Shown here: positions 1 to 7,304 of the stretch, piece after piece
How positions within the stretch are numbered: the first letter of the stretch is position 1
Layout of the letters: every line of letters begins with the position of its first letter
From: Pseudomonadota bacterium
GTDB taxonomy: Bacteria; Pseudomonadota; Alphaproteobacteria; Rhizobiales; Beijerinckiaceae
Reading direction: 5' to 3'
NCBI GenBank assembly: GCA_028876585.1
Contig: JAGWRL010000009.1
Coordinates: 1 to 20,375, forward strand
DNA: 20,375 nucleotides
The notes under the pieces: generated by a model
The model's database searches: none
What the model was told of the DNA's origin: nothing
The model's input: the letters and a program-made list of their open reading frames with translations, nothing else
Position numbers and translations under genes: made by a program

Positions 1-1
1 C

Positions 2-673
2 GGCGGCGCGCCCGCGATGGTCGCGGCCGCCGCAACGCCTGAAGCGCCTCCGCCGCCCGTCGTCGCGGCTGCGCCGCCCCCTGTCGTGGCCGCCGCGACG
101 CCCGTCGCGACCGACCCGGAAGCGTCCGACGCCAACGCCGCGCCGAGCGATTCGCCCGAAACCGAGACCGCCATCGCGCCGCTGCCGCCGCACAAACCGG
201 CCGCGCTGCTGGCGTCGCTCGATCTGGACGCCCCCGTGCCGCCGCGCCGGCCGAGCGAGTTGACGATCGCCTCGACCGACGACAAGGCCGCCGCGCCGCA
301 TGACGGCGATCTGATCGCGACTTTGATCGAAAGCAAAGGGCTGCCCAAGGCGATCACCAAGGGCGTTCACGGCGCGCCGAAATCCGCGCTGGCGCTGGCC
401 GAATCCAAATCGTCCGGCGGCGGTGACGCCGATGCGCTGGCCCGGGCCTCGGCGCTCACGCCGCCGCCGCTGCCGCCGATCCGGCCCCGATTTGAACGCG
501 GCGGCAAAACTGTTGTGGAAAAAGAGCCGCCCGCGCAGCCGATTCGCCCGGCGAAAACGCCGCGCCCGACCGCCGCCAACCCCTATGGCGGGTTGGTCGT
601 CGACGCCTTCAATGCCGCGCCGCCGTCCGGGGCCGGCAAATCTACGAGTGAATTGCGCGGAACGTCGCCCTAA
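2..673 (+). CDS. C-terminal part of a Pro/Ala-rich protein, start outside the window
   Basis: The frame is open from the first bases of the window, so the ATG at 17 is probably internal and only the last 223 residues are present. The segment is low in complexity and rich in Ala and Pro. The short motif P-x-P-P-x-[KR]-P occurs three times (PLPPHKP, PVPPRRP, PLPPIRP), with further Pro/Arg pairs near the end. There is no recognisable catalytic domain, membrane segment or cysteine motif in the visible part. Tails of this kind are common at the C-terminus of secreted or periplasmic alphaproteobacterial proteins, including cell-wall enzymes, but the domain that would identify this one lies upstream. 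I do not assign a function. The frame is supported by codon usage and the TAA at 671-673; overlapping frames on both strands are GC-driven shadows. Confidence 0.7.
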   Translation, partial: GGAPAMVAAAATPEAPPPPVVAAAPPPVVAAATPVATDPEASDANAAPSDSPETETAIAPLPPHKPAALLASLDLDAPVPPRRPSELTIASTDDKAAAPHDGDLIATLIESKGLPKAITKGVHGAPKSALALAESKSSGGGDADALARASALTPPPLPPIRPRFERGGKTVVEKEPPAQPIRPAKTPRPTAANPYGGLVVDAFNAAPPSGAGKSTSELRGTSP

Positions 674-1001
674 TTCAATCGTTCAAGCTCGGAGCCGACG
701 GATATGGCGCGCGTTCAAAGACGCGCGTCGCCGCTCTACGCAAATCATATCGCTGTTTTTTGTTCAGTTTATACTGAGGGCGACGGACAATCGTCGGGAA
801 AAGCGAAAATCATACGCTATTGTTATTTCACAGATCGTCTCAAGACTTGATTTAATCTTCATGGAGGCGGATGCGTCGCGATCTTCTGAAATTCCTTCGG
901 ATTTGCGGTAATAGCACATTTTCGCAATCTACCGAATTTCTCGCTTTGATTTTCAGAAATTTCGGCTCAGTTGTGACGGGATGCGCCGAGTCGCCGAGGC
1001 T

Positions 1002-1042
1002 TGTGGGGCGCGGCGCGGTCGGCCTTGTGCCGCCGGCCCACA
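1002..1042. other. Potential GC-rich hairpin
   Basis: TGTGGG at 1002-1007 is the reverse complement of CCCACA at 1037-1042, and CGGC at 1011-1014 can pair with GCCG at 1032-1035. There is no T-run after it in either direction, so it is not a standard intrinsic terminator. In GC-rich DNA a structure of this size can arise by chance. Confidence 0.25.
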
Positions 1043-1089
1043 TAGTATAGCGATTGGCTCTCGTAGAGTTCAGTAATCGTCAGAGGCCT

Positions 1090-1118
1090 TTGGGCGTGTT
1101 GGTTTGGCGAATTACAAT
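1090..1118 (+). promoter_or_regulatory. Possible sigma70-type promoter for the coiled-coil gene
   Basis: TTGGGC (1090-1095) and TACAAT (1113-1118) are separated by 17 bases. The -10 box matches consensus at five of six positions; the -35 box matches at three. The predicted leader to the start at 1235 would be about 110 bases. The -10 box lies inside the palindrome at 1111-1126, which would place a repressor site directly on the promoter. This is motif evidence only. Confidence 0.35.
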
Positions 1119-1126
1119 CTTGTAAT
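1111..1126. promoter_or_regulatory. Perfect 16-bp palindrome, operator-like
   Basis: ATTACAA-TC-TTGTAAT has two 7-base arms that are exact reverse complements around a 2-base centre. It is AT-rich within a GC-rich genome and sits about 110 bases upstream of the coiled-coil gene, overlapping a possible -10 box. The size and symmetry suit a dimeric helix-turn-helix regulator. The cognate regulator is not in the window. Confidence 0.45.
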
Positions 1127-1234
1127 ACATGCGTAATGGAAGTGCGCGTTCATTGGCGACGGCTATGCGCCGACATATCGGGCGCGCAGATTTGACATTG
1201 AACGTGAGGTTTTAGTTTTTTCCGCGAGGTGGCG

Positions 1235-4200
1235 GTGACGAAAATCATGGCCGATGACGCCGGTGGGCGAAAACCCGGCGCTCCCGTCTCGGTGCGGCTG
1301 CGGGGCGAACTTCGGCGTTCCCCCGAACGGGCGCCGCGCATGTCCTATCCGATCCTGGCGGCGGCCGCCGCGCTGGCCCTTGCCGGCGGCCTGGGAATTC
1401 TGCTCTCCCCCCTGACGGCAGGGGTTCGATTCCTTCTGTTATTCGCGATCGCGGTCGGGTTGATCGCGAGTTTCGCCGGGTTGCTCGCCAGACGTTGGCG
1501 GCGTGAACCGCGCGCGGCGCTGATATTCGCCGACGCCGCCGTGGGGGCTTCCGCTACCCGCCTCGACGAAAATCTCGCCACGCACGACGAACCGCGCCGC
1601 AGCGCGCCATCTCCGGGAAGCACAGTCCACATGTTCGCCGCTTTTTTCAAACTCAAACAATTGCGCCCGGCGCCCGAACCGGAAAGGCGCAGCCTCGACG
1701 CGTTGGCGGCGCCGTTGCAGGACCGCCAGGACGCGGGTTCGCTCGGCGCTCAGGCGAGCGGCTTCGCCAGCGCCCTCGCCAACCAGGAAGCGAAGATGAC
1801 GGAAGCGCTCGATCTATATGGTCAGGCGATCGTCTCCCGATTGAACATGGCGAGCGTGACGCTGGCGCGCGAATTTCGCGACAGCGGCGAACAATTGAAC
1901 ATGCGCATCCAGGCGACGGCCGAGGCGGCGATCGAGAATATCGCCCGGCGTGGCGAAGCGGCGTCGCAGGCGCTGCTGCGAACCGTCGATGAAATCGACC
2001 AGCGTCTCAACCAGCATTCGCATCAACTTTCGCTGCACCTGGAATCCACCGGCGCCGGCGCCGCGGAAATCGTCGGCGCGCAATGCGACGCCGCCGCGCG
2101 CCGCTTCGAGCAATCCGTTGTTGCGATGGACCAGGCGGGACAGGCATTGAACGCGCGCGCGGCGAGCGTGGTCGCTGCGGTCGAGACGAAATTGCAGGGC
2201 GCGAGCGCCGGCGTCGAGCAATGGCTCGAACGCGCATTGCAACGGATCGAAACGCGGATCGAGGGGCGGATCGAGGCCTTGAGCGCGCGTCTCGGCGCGG
2301 TCGACGAGAACCTGGATCGACAATGGACGGCGCGGCGCGAAGCCTTGGCGGCGGAATTCGTCGGCGCCGCGGAATCGGCGAAGGCGGCGTTCACGCGCGG
2401 CGTGCAACAGCAGATTCCCGAGTGGATCGGCTGGGTTGAAACGGCGACGCGGCGCAGCGATTCGATGCTCGAGCAAGCGTCGCATGCGATCGCGGCGATC
2501 GAGACGACGATGTCGCACCGGCTCGACGCGTTTGAATCGGCCCTCGCCGCGCGCGGCGAGGCGTTCGCCGAAAAACTGGCGGCGCAATCGCTCGCCGTCC
2601 AGGGCGCGCTCGACAGCGCCGAAAGCCGGATCGTCCAGTTGCAATCGGGCGTCACGCAAACCGTCGACGCGGCGCTGCGGCGCATGGACGAGGCGGTCGC
2701 GGCCGGCTTCCACGAGGCGGAGACCCGTCTGGCGGGAACCGGCGATCAGCATCGCGCCCTGCTCGCGCAGACGCTCGAAGCGCATCGGACGACGCTGGCG
2801 CAGGAATTGAGCGGCGCCGTCGCGACGCTGCAAAACCAGTCGATCGAGCGCGAAAAAGTCGTCGTCGATCATATGGCCACGAGCGCGCGCGCGCTGGCGG
2901 ACGGGCTGCTCGCCGAAGTCGGCGGCATCGCCGAGGCGCTGGGGTCGCGCGGCGAGGCGTTGCGCAATTCTGTGCTGGCGCGGCAGGGCGAACTGATCCG
3001 CGCGATGGAGAGCGGCGTCGCGCAAACCGAATCCGGCTTCGGCAAGAGTTTGCGCGCGACCACGGAATCGCTGGAGGCGCTCGCCGCGCGGATCGACAGC
3101 GGACTTGAGCAACGCGGGCGGGCGATCGCCAGAACGCTGGCGCAGGCGACGCAAACCCTGTTGCAGACGCTGGCCGACGGCGCCCGTCTGGCGCGCTCGG
3201 CGATCGAGACCGACGCCGCCGCCGCCGCGCATGCCTTGGACGAGGCGCGGCTGGCGTTGACGGCGTCGATCGTGGCGACCGCGCGCGGCGGCGCCGAGAC
3301 CTTGACCTCGGGCTTCGTCGGGCATCGGCGGCTGCTGGAGACGAGCGTCGGCGAAGCCGTGAACCGGCTGGAGACGGCGCAGGCCGGCCTGATCGAATCG
3401 ATCGAGCGTTCGGCGGCGGAGGCGGACCATCTGCTCGCGCGTCATCGGGTCGAGGCCAGCCGAGCCTTGCAGGCCGGATCGGTCGAGACCGCGCGCGCGC
3501 TCGACGAACGCCGCGAGAACCTGCTCGCCGCCGTGGCGCAGGCGAGCCAGTCGATCGTGGAGACCCTGTTTCAGCGCGGCGAAGAAAGCCGCCGGGCGCT
3601 CGCAGATGAGGCGGCGAAAGCGGCGGCCGATTTTGCGCGCCAGCAGGCGGCGCTGCGGCAGACCTTCGAAGGCGGCGCGGAGCGGATGCGACGGGAATTC
3701 GTCGCGCCGCTGACCGAGACGCTGACCCGCGTCGAATCGGAAGGCGTGCAACTCGCCGGCGCCGCGCAGGCGCTCGCCGAATCCGTCGCCGCGACGTCGT
3801 CGGCGCACCGCCAGCGGATGAACGAGGCGTTCGCGCGCGAGGCGGAGGCGCTCGCCGCCACATTGGCCGCCAATGCGGAGACGTTCCAGCGCAAGTTCGA
3901 GGCGGCTTTGTCCAATGCGGACGACGTTTTCCTGGCGCGCGGCGTCGATGTCGCGCGCACGCTCACCATGCGGATCGACGAGTTGCGCGCGCTGCTGGAG
4001 CGCGAGGGATCGTCGCTGCTCGAATCGCTCGACTCGCGCCGCGAGAATTTGGCGCAAGCCGTCGAGTCCGTCAGCCAGCGTTCGCTCGGCGACTTCGAGC
4101 GCAAGACGACGGGCCTGATCTCGCTGCTGACCCGGCGCGGCGACGACCTATTGTCGGCGATGACGGCGGCGGCCTCGGAATCGGCGCGAAAAGTCGCCCG

Positions 4201-4450
4201 GCTCACGGGCGCCGTCGATGCGGAGGCCGACCGCGCCGCCGACGCCTTGCGCGACCTGGCGCAAAGGACGGAGGCGCTGCGGGCGCTGGCCGACCGCGCC
4301 GGCGGCGACTTGCCAGCGCGCGCCAAGGTCATCGCCTATGGTTCGCAGCCTTCGCCGCCAACCTACGACGCGTTTGACCATGATGCGCCCGACGCCCCGC
4401 TGCGTCATGCCGCCGAGACAGGCCGGGACTACACGACGCGTCCGATTTAG
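1235..4450 (+). CDS. Large membrane-anchored coiled-coil protein, TipN/GPR-like polarity factor candidate
   Basis: With a GTG start at 1235 the product is 1071 residues; GAGG at 1226-1229 lies five bases upstream. GTG 1229, ATG 1247 and ATG 1340 are in-frame alternatives. Two hydrophobic helices lie at about residues 39-60 and 64-85. They are flanked by Arg-rich segments, which predicts that both ends are cytoplasmic. The rest is Ala/Glu/Arg/Gln-rich, nearly free of Cys, with almost continuous heptad-like helix. A short Arg-[Gly/Arg]-x motif recurs, sometimes exactly 22 residues apart (HRVEAS, ERRENL, QRGEES), as in apolipoprotein-like repeats. This architecture matches Caulobacter TipN (two N-terminal helices plus coiled coil) and, in shorter form, the Agrobacterium growth pole ring protein. 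The role in polarity or polar growth is inferred from architecture only; any long coiled-coil protein could look alike. It is followed by a 244-base gap and a ParA-like ATPase gene. Confidence 0.75.
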   Translation: MTKIMADDAGGRKPGAPVSVRLRGELRRSPERAPRMSYPILAAAAALALAGGLGILLSPLTAGVRFLLLFAIAVGLIASFAGLLARRWRREPRAALIFADAAVGASATRLDENLATHDEPRRSAPSPGSTVHMFAAFFKLKQLRPAPEPERRSLDALAAPLQDRQDAGSLGAQASGFASALANQEAKMTEALDLYGQAIVSRLNMASVTLAREFRDSGEQLNMRIQATAEAAIENIARRGEAASQALLRTVDEIDQRLNQHSHQLSLHLESTGAGAAEIVGAQCDAAARRFEQSVVAMDQAGQALNARAASVVAAVETKLQGASAGVEQWLERALQRIETRIEGRIEALSARLGAVDENLDRQWTARREALAAEFVGAAESAKAAFTRGVQQQIPEWIGWVETATRRSDSMLEQASHAIAAIETTMSHRLDAFESALAARGEAFAEKLAAQSLAVQGALDSAESRIVQLQSGVTQTVDAALRRMDEAVAAGFHEAETRLAGTGDQHRALLAQTLEAHRTTLAQELSGAVATLQNQSIEREKVVVDHMATSARALADGLLAEVGGIAEALGSRGEALRNSVLARQGELIRAMESGVAQTESGFGKSLRATTESLEALAARIDSGLEQRGRAIARTLAQATQTLLQTLADGARLARSAIETDAAAAAHALDEARLALTASIVATARGGAETLTSGFVGHRRLLETSVGEAVNRLETAQAGLIESIERSAAEADHLLARHRVEASRALQAGSVETARALDERRENLLAAVAQASQSIVETLFQRGEESRRALADEAAKAAADFARQQAALRQTFEGGAERMRREFVAPLTETLTRVESEGVQLAGAAQALAESVAATSSAHRQRMNEAFAREAEALAATLAANAETFQRKFEAALSNADDVFLARGVDVARTLTMRIDELRALLEREGSSLLESLDSRRENLAQAVESVSQRSLGDFERKTTGLISLLTRRGDDLLSAMTAAASESARKVARLTGAVDAEADRAADALRDLAQRTEALRALADRAGGDLPARAKVIAYGSQPSPPTYDAFDHDAPDAPLRHAAETGRDYTTRPI

Positions 4451-4606
4451 TTCTACTCGAGGCAGGCGACGCGGGCGACGCCAGAAAGTCTCTCTGGTCC
4501 CGCCGCCGACGAATCGCCATCTAGATTTTGCTTGACGACTTGGTGCGAATGGGCTTTCGACGGGATAAGGACATGGTGAGGCGCAGGGACGCGGATTCCA
4601 TTTTGT

Positions 4607-4623
4607 CGTGGGAAAAGCCCACG
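4607..4623. other. Leader hairpin between the coiled-coil and ATPase genes
   Basis: CGTGGG-AAAAG-CCCACG forms a perfect 6-bp stem with a 5-base loop. It lies in the 244-base gap 4451-4694, about 70 bases before the preferred start of the next gene. No T-run follows, so termination is unlikely. The rest of the gap has a TTGACG hexamer at 4532-4537 without a convincing -10 box. Confidence 0.3.
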
Positions 4624-4694
4624 GGACGTGCGCTGTTGCATGCGCGGACCGCATCGTTCATGCCTCAACGGGGTCGCGAACGGACGGTTCGGTT

Positions 4695-5639
4695 GTGAAA
4701 AAGAACGATGAATCGGTTCGGGACAGGATGTCTGGCGTTGGTCGCCAGAGCCCGGACATACAGCCGCCGCGGTTGCGACCGAGTTCGGCCGTGAGGGAAC
4801 TGCGTCAGTCGCAGGGGCTGGAGCATGCAAAGGAGGCGGATTTGCTGGGGAATTTGATTAGCGTCGCTCATGCCGGTGGACAGGGCAAAACGACGCTCGC
4901 GCAGTTGCTGTATATCTGGGGCAAACAGGCGGGCGGTCATTTCCGGCTGGCGGCGGCCGATTTTCTCGACGAATCCGGTCGCTCGAAGATCGGCAAGCTA
5001 TATCCGAACAAGGTTCTGGAATTCGGCACCGGCGCCAACCTCACCGCCGTGCGCTCCGAAAACAACATGAACGCCTCGGTGCGTTACTGGGACGAACTCG
5101 GCAATCTGTTTCTGACCGGCGGCTATATTCTCGACGTCGGCGCCAATGTCGTGAAGAGCGTGTTCGAATGGGCCGAAGATCGCCGGCTGTCGACCGTGCT
5201 GGCGCGCAAGGGCGCGCCGAAGTTCGACATTTTCTGCATCTGCAAGGCCGAGAAGCACGCCACCGACGACGTGCAACGGCTGGTGCATCTGATCGGCCAG
5301 GGCAATGCGCTGCGGCCGCGCCACATCTATATCGTCCTCAATGAGGCGGCCGGCAATTTCGGCGCGATGGGGCTGCAGGAGCGCCTCGCCGCAGCGAACA
5401 AGGATCTGAACCTCATCTTCGTGCGGCTGCCGCGCTGCCAGTCCGAGATCTGGGGGCCGATGGAACGCTTCGGCGTATCCGTCGAGCGCGCGCTCGACAT
5501 GAGCGAGGATGAGATCAGCCAGGCGCTGGATGTCGACATCTGGACCGCGAGCGCCGGGCTGGCGGAGCTGCGCGCCTGGTTCGAAGCCGCTCAGGCCGAG
5601 TTCAAATCCGTCGGCGTGCTCTCCAGCGATCTGCTCTGA
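4695..5639 (+). CDS. ParA/MinD-like P-loop ATPase, function unknown
   Basis: The start is uncertain: GTG 4695 (314 residues) begins with a typical Lys-rich N-terminus, and ATG 4728 is also in frame. Neither has a strong ribosome site. A longer frame from GTG 4608 exists but its extra residues look non-coding. The P-loop is in the sequence VAHAGGQGKTTLAQLL. Its GGxGKTT spacing resembles the deviant Walker A of ParA/MinD ATPases (KGGxGKTT), but the signature Lys is Ala. A later hydrophobic strand ending in Asp (YILDVGANVVKS) is a plausible second nucleotide-site motif. No membrane segment or DNA-binding motif is evident. A relationship to ParA-like or TraL-like ATPases is inferred from the loop alone. 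It lies downstream of the coiled-coil polarity candidate on the same strand and is separated from purB by a hairpin. Confidence 0.7.
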   Translation: MKKNDESVRDRMSGVGRQSPDIQPPRLRPSSAVRELRQSQGLEHAKEADLLGNLISVAHAGGQGKTTLAQLLYIWGKQAGGHFRLAAADFLDESGRSKIGKLYPNKVLEFGTGANLTAVRSENNMNASVRYWDELGNLFLTGGYILDVGANVVKSVFEWAEDRRLSTVLARKGAPKFDIFCICKAEKHATDDVQRLVHLIGQGNALRPRHIYIVLNEAAGNFGAMGLQERLAAANKDLNLIFVRLPRCQSEIWGPMERFGVSVERALDMSEDEISQALDVDIWTASAGLAELRAWFEAAQAEFKSVGVLSSDLL

Positions 5640-5668
5640 GACGCCGCCTTTACGAAGTCGGGAAAAAC

Positions 5669-5701
5669 GGCGTCCGGGCGTTCCGGGCGCCGCATTGTTT
5701 T
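5669..5701 (+). terminator. Probable transcription terminator between the ATPase gene and purB
   Basis: GGCGTCCGG (5669-5677) pairs with CCGGGCGCC (5683-5691) through nine base pairs including one G-U, around a five-base loop. GCATTGTTTT follows. The T-tract is short and displaced from the stem, so termination may be weak. It lies 30 bases after the ATPase stop codon and 30 bases before purB. Confidence 0.5.
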
Positions 5702-5730
5702 CCGGCGCTCGACAGACGAACGAGTGAGAC

Positions 5731-7038
5731 ATGATCCCGCGTTACTCCCGTCCCGAAATGACCGCGATCTGGGCGCCGCAGACGCGCTTTCGCATCTGGT
5801 TCGAGATCGAGGCGCACGCCTGCGACGCGCTCGCCGACATCGGCGCGATTCCGGCCGCGAGCGCGCGGGCGATCTGGGAAAAGGCGGGTCAGGTCGCATT
5901 CGACGAAGCGCGCATCGACGAGATCGAGCGCGTCACCAAACATGACGTGATCGCGTTCCTGACCCATCTGGCCGAGTTCATCGGGCCGGATTCGCGCTTC
6001 GTGCATCAGGGGCTGACCAGCTCCGACGTGCTCGACACCTGCCTGGCGGTGCAGTTGCAACGCGCCAGCGATCTGCTGATCGCCGACGTCGACGCGCTGC
6101 TGGCGGCGTTGAAGCGGCGCGCCTTCGAGCACAAGCTCACCCCGACGATCGGCCGCTCGCACGGCATCCACGCCGAGCCGGTCACCTTCGGCCTCAAGCT
6201 CGCCGGCTTCTACGCGGAATTTTTGCGCGCCCGCGCCCGGCTGGTCGCGGCGCGCGAGGAAATCTCCACCTGCGCCATCTCCGGCGCGGTCGGCACCTTC
6301 GCCAATGTCGATCCGCGCGTCGAGGCGCATGTCGCGGCCAAGCTCGGCCTGAAGCCGGAGCCGATCTCGACCCAGGTGATCCCGCGCGACCGGCACGCGG
6401 CGTTTTTCGCGGCCCTCGGCGTCGTGGCCGCCTCGGTCGAGCGGCTGGCGGTGGAAATCCGCCATCTGCAACGCACCGAAGTGCTGGAGGCGGAGGAATA
6501 TTTCTCCGAAGGGCAAAAAGGCTCCTCCGCCATGCCGCACAAGCGCAATCCGGTGCTGACCGAGAACCTGACCGGGCTTGCCCGGCTGGTGCGCAGCGCC
6601 GTGACTCCGGCGCTGGAGAACGTGGCGCTATGGCACGAGCGCGACATCTCGCATTCCTCGGTCGAGCGCGGCATCGCCCCCGACGCGACGGTGACGCTCG
6701 ATTTCGCGCTGGCGCGGCTCGCCGGCGTGGTCGACAAGCTGGTGATCTATCCCGAAAACATGCGCAAAAACCTCGACCGCCTCGGCGGCCTGATCCACTC
6801 GCAGCGCGTGCTGCTGGCGCTGACCCAAAACGGCGTCTCGCGCGAGGACGCCTATCTGTTCGTGCAACGCAACGCGATGCCGGTCTGGCGCGGCGAGGGC
6901 GATTTCCTGACGCTACTGAAGGCGGACAGGCAAGTGCGCGCGGCGCTGACCGAGGCGGAGCTGGAGGCGCTGTTCGATCTGGGCTACCATTTTAAACAGG
7001 TGGATGCGATTTTTGGAAGGGTGTTTGGGGAGGGGTGA
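5731..7038 (+). CDS. purB: Adenylosuccinate lyase
   Basis: This 435-residue enzyme performs two fumarate-releasing steps of purine synthesis: SAICAR to AICAR, and adenylosuccinate to AMP. It belongs to the fumarase/aspartase superfamily and acts as a cytoplasmic homotetramer. The superfamily signature GSSAMPHKRNP is at residues 264-274, the TSSD loop at 96-99, and the GRSHG segment with the conserved catalytic-region His (H144) at 141-145. Length is normal for the bacterial short type. The ATG at 5731 is preceded by GAGTGAG at a suitable distance. An upstream hairpin suggests that it is transcribed separately from the ATPase gene. It is intact and typical. Although purine catabolism genes lie 2 kb away, they are on the other strand in a separate operon. 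Confidence 0.96.
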   Translation: MIPRYSRPEMTAIWAPQTRFRIWFEIEAHACDALADIGAIPAASARAIWEKAGQVAFDEARIDEIERVTKHDVIAFLTHLAEFIGPDSRFVHQGLTSSDVLDTCLAVQLQRASDLLIADVDALLAALKRRAFEHKLTPTIGRSHGIHAEPVTFGLKLAGFYAEFLRARARLVAAREEISTCAISGAVGTFANVDPRVEAHVAAKLGLKPEPISTQVIPRDRHAAFFAALGVVAASVERLAVEIRHLQRTEVLEAEEYFSEGQKGSSAMPHKRNPVLTENLTGLARLVRSAVTPALENVALWHERDISHSSVERGIAPDATVTLDFALARLAGVVDKLVIYPENMRKNLDRLGGLIHSQRVLLALTQNGVSREDAYLFVQRNAMPVWRGEGDFLTLLKADRQVRAALTEAELEALFDLGYHFKQVDAIFGRVFGEG

Positions 7039-7103
7039 GGCGGGCGGTTCCAGCTAGGGTTGGAATGTCGCGGAAGGCGAAGCGCGGACGTTCCGTCAAG
7101 CCT

Positions 7104-7144
7104 CGCCCTCGTGGTGAGGCGCCGCGGAGCGGCCTCGAACCACG
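7104..7144 (+). repeat. REP-like palindromic repeat, copy A
   Basis: This 41-base element has an outer stem CGTGGT/ACCACG, an inner stem GAGG/CCTC and a GC-rich apical part in which CCGC can pair with GCGG. The element recurs in inverted orientation at 7213-7253 with 36 of 41 bases identical. It lies between convergent purB and the acyl-CoA dehydrogenase gene. Similar intergenic palindromes with a central CGCCGCG are frequent in Bradyrhizobium/Rhodopseudomonas-type genomes (from memory). Confidence 0.7.
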
Positions 7145-7212
7145 CTTCAGCTCGCGCCATCCTATCCGCCAAGCGCCCAAGCGGAATAGCAGAGACCGTG
7201 TGGCGAACTCAG

Positions 7213-7253
7213 CGTCCTTCGAGGCCGCTTCGCGGCGCCTCAGGACGAGGGCG
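7213..7253 (-). repeat. REP-like palindromic repeat, copy B (inverted)
   Basis: Read on the minus strand, this copy differs from copy A at only five positions. Four of them form a compensatory exchange in the outer stem: GG with CC in copy A becomes CC with GG here, so pairing is kept. The two copies face each other 68 bases apart and could also pair with one another. The pair could serve as a bidirectional transcription end for the convergent genes on either side. Confidence 0.7.
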
Positions 7254-7304
7254 GTGGATGGCGGAGACGGCCGAACTGGTCGAGTGCGGACAACTCTCCT
7301 TGCC

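Larger units (their letters stand above)
674..1234. other. 561-base intergenic region, relatively AT-rich, no gene seen
   Basis: No convincing reading frame is present; small ones lack both a ribosome site and coding character. Base composition is clearly more AT-rich than in the neighbouring genes, especially at 740-960 and 1040-1220. Three structured spots stand out: an interrupted palindrome TCAGT-4-ACTGA at 764-777, a GC-rich potential hairpin at 1002-1042, and a perfect palindrome at 1111-1126. A TTGACA hexamer lies at 1192-1197 but has no good -10 partner before the next start codon. The length leaves room for regulatory sites or a small RNA, which cannot be shown from sequence alone. 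Confidence 0.6.

Noticed and set aside
1002..1042. Intrinsic terminator after the first gene
   Set aside because: It is more than 300 bases from the stop codon and lacks a T-run on either side.
1192..1197. TTGACA as the -35 box of the coiled-coil gene promoter
   Set aside because: There is no acceptable -10 hexamer at 16-18 bases, and transcription would begin almost at the start codon.
2652..3863. 403-codon minus-strand frame rich in Arg, Pro and Ser
   Set aside because: Typical GC-driven shadow composition, with no motif and fully covered by the sense gene.
1814..4057. 747-codon open frame antisense to the coiled-coil gene
   Set aside because: It mirrors the Ala/Glu/Arg-rich repetitive sense codons in GC-rich DNA. 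The product is Arg/Gln/Leu-rich without a domain, and the sense frame has better codon structure and a ribosome site.
5650..6540. 296-codon frame antisense to purB
   Set aside because: It is the complement of strongly conserved purB sequence and has no recognisable domain.
7104..7253. CRISPR array
   Set aside because: There are only two copies, they are inverted, and each is itself palindromic; there is no regular repeat-spacer pattern.
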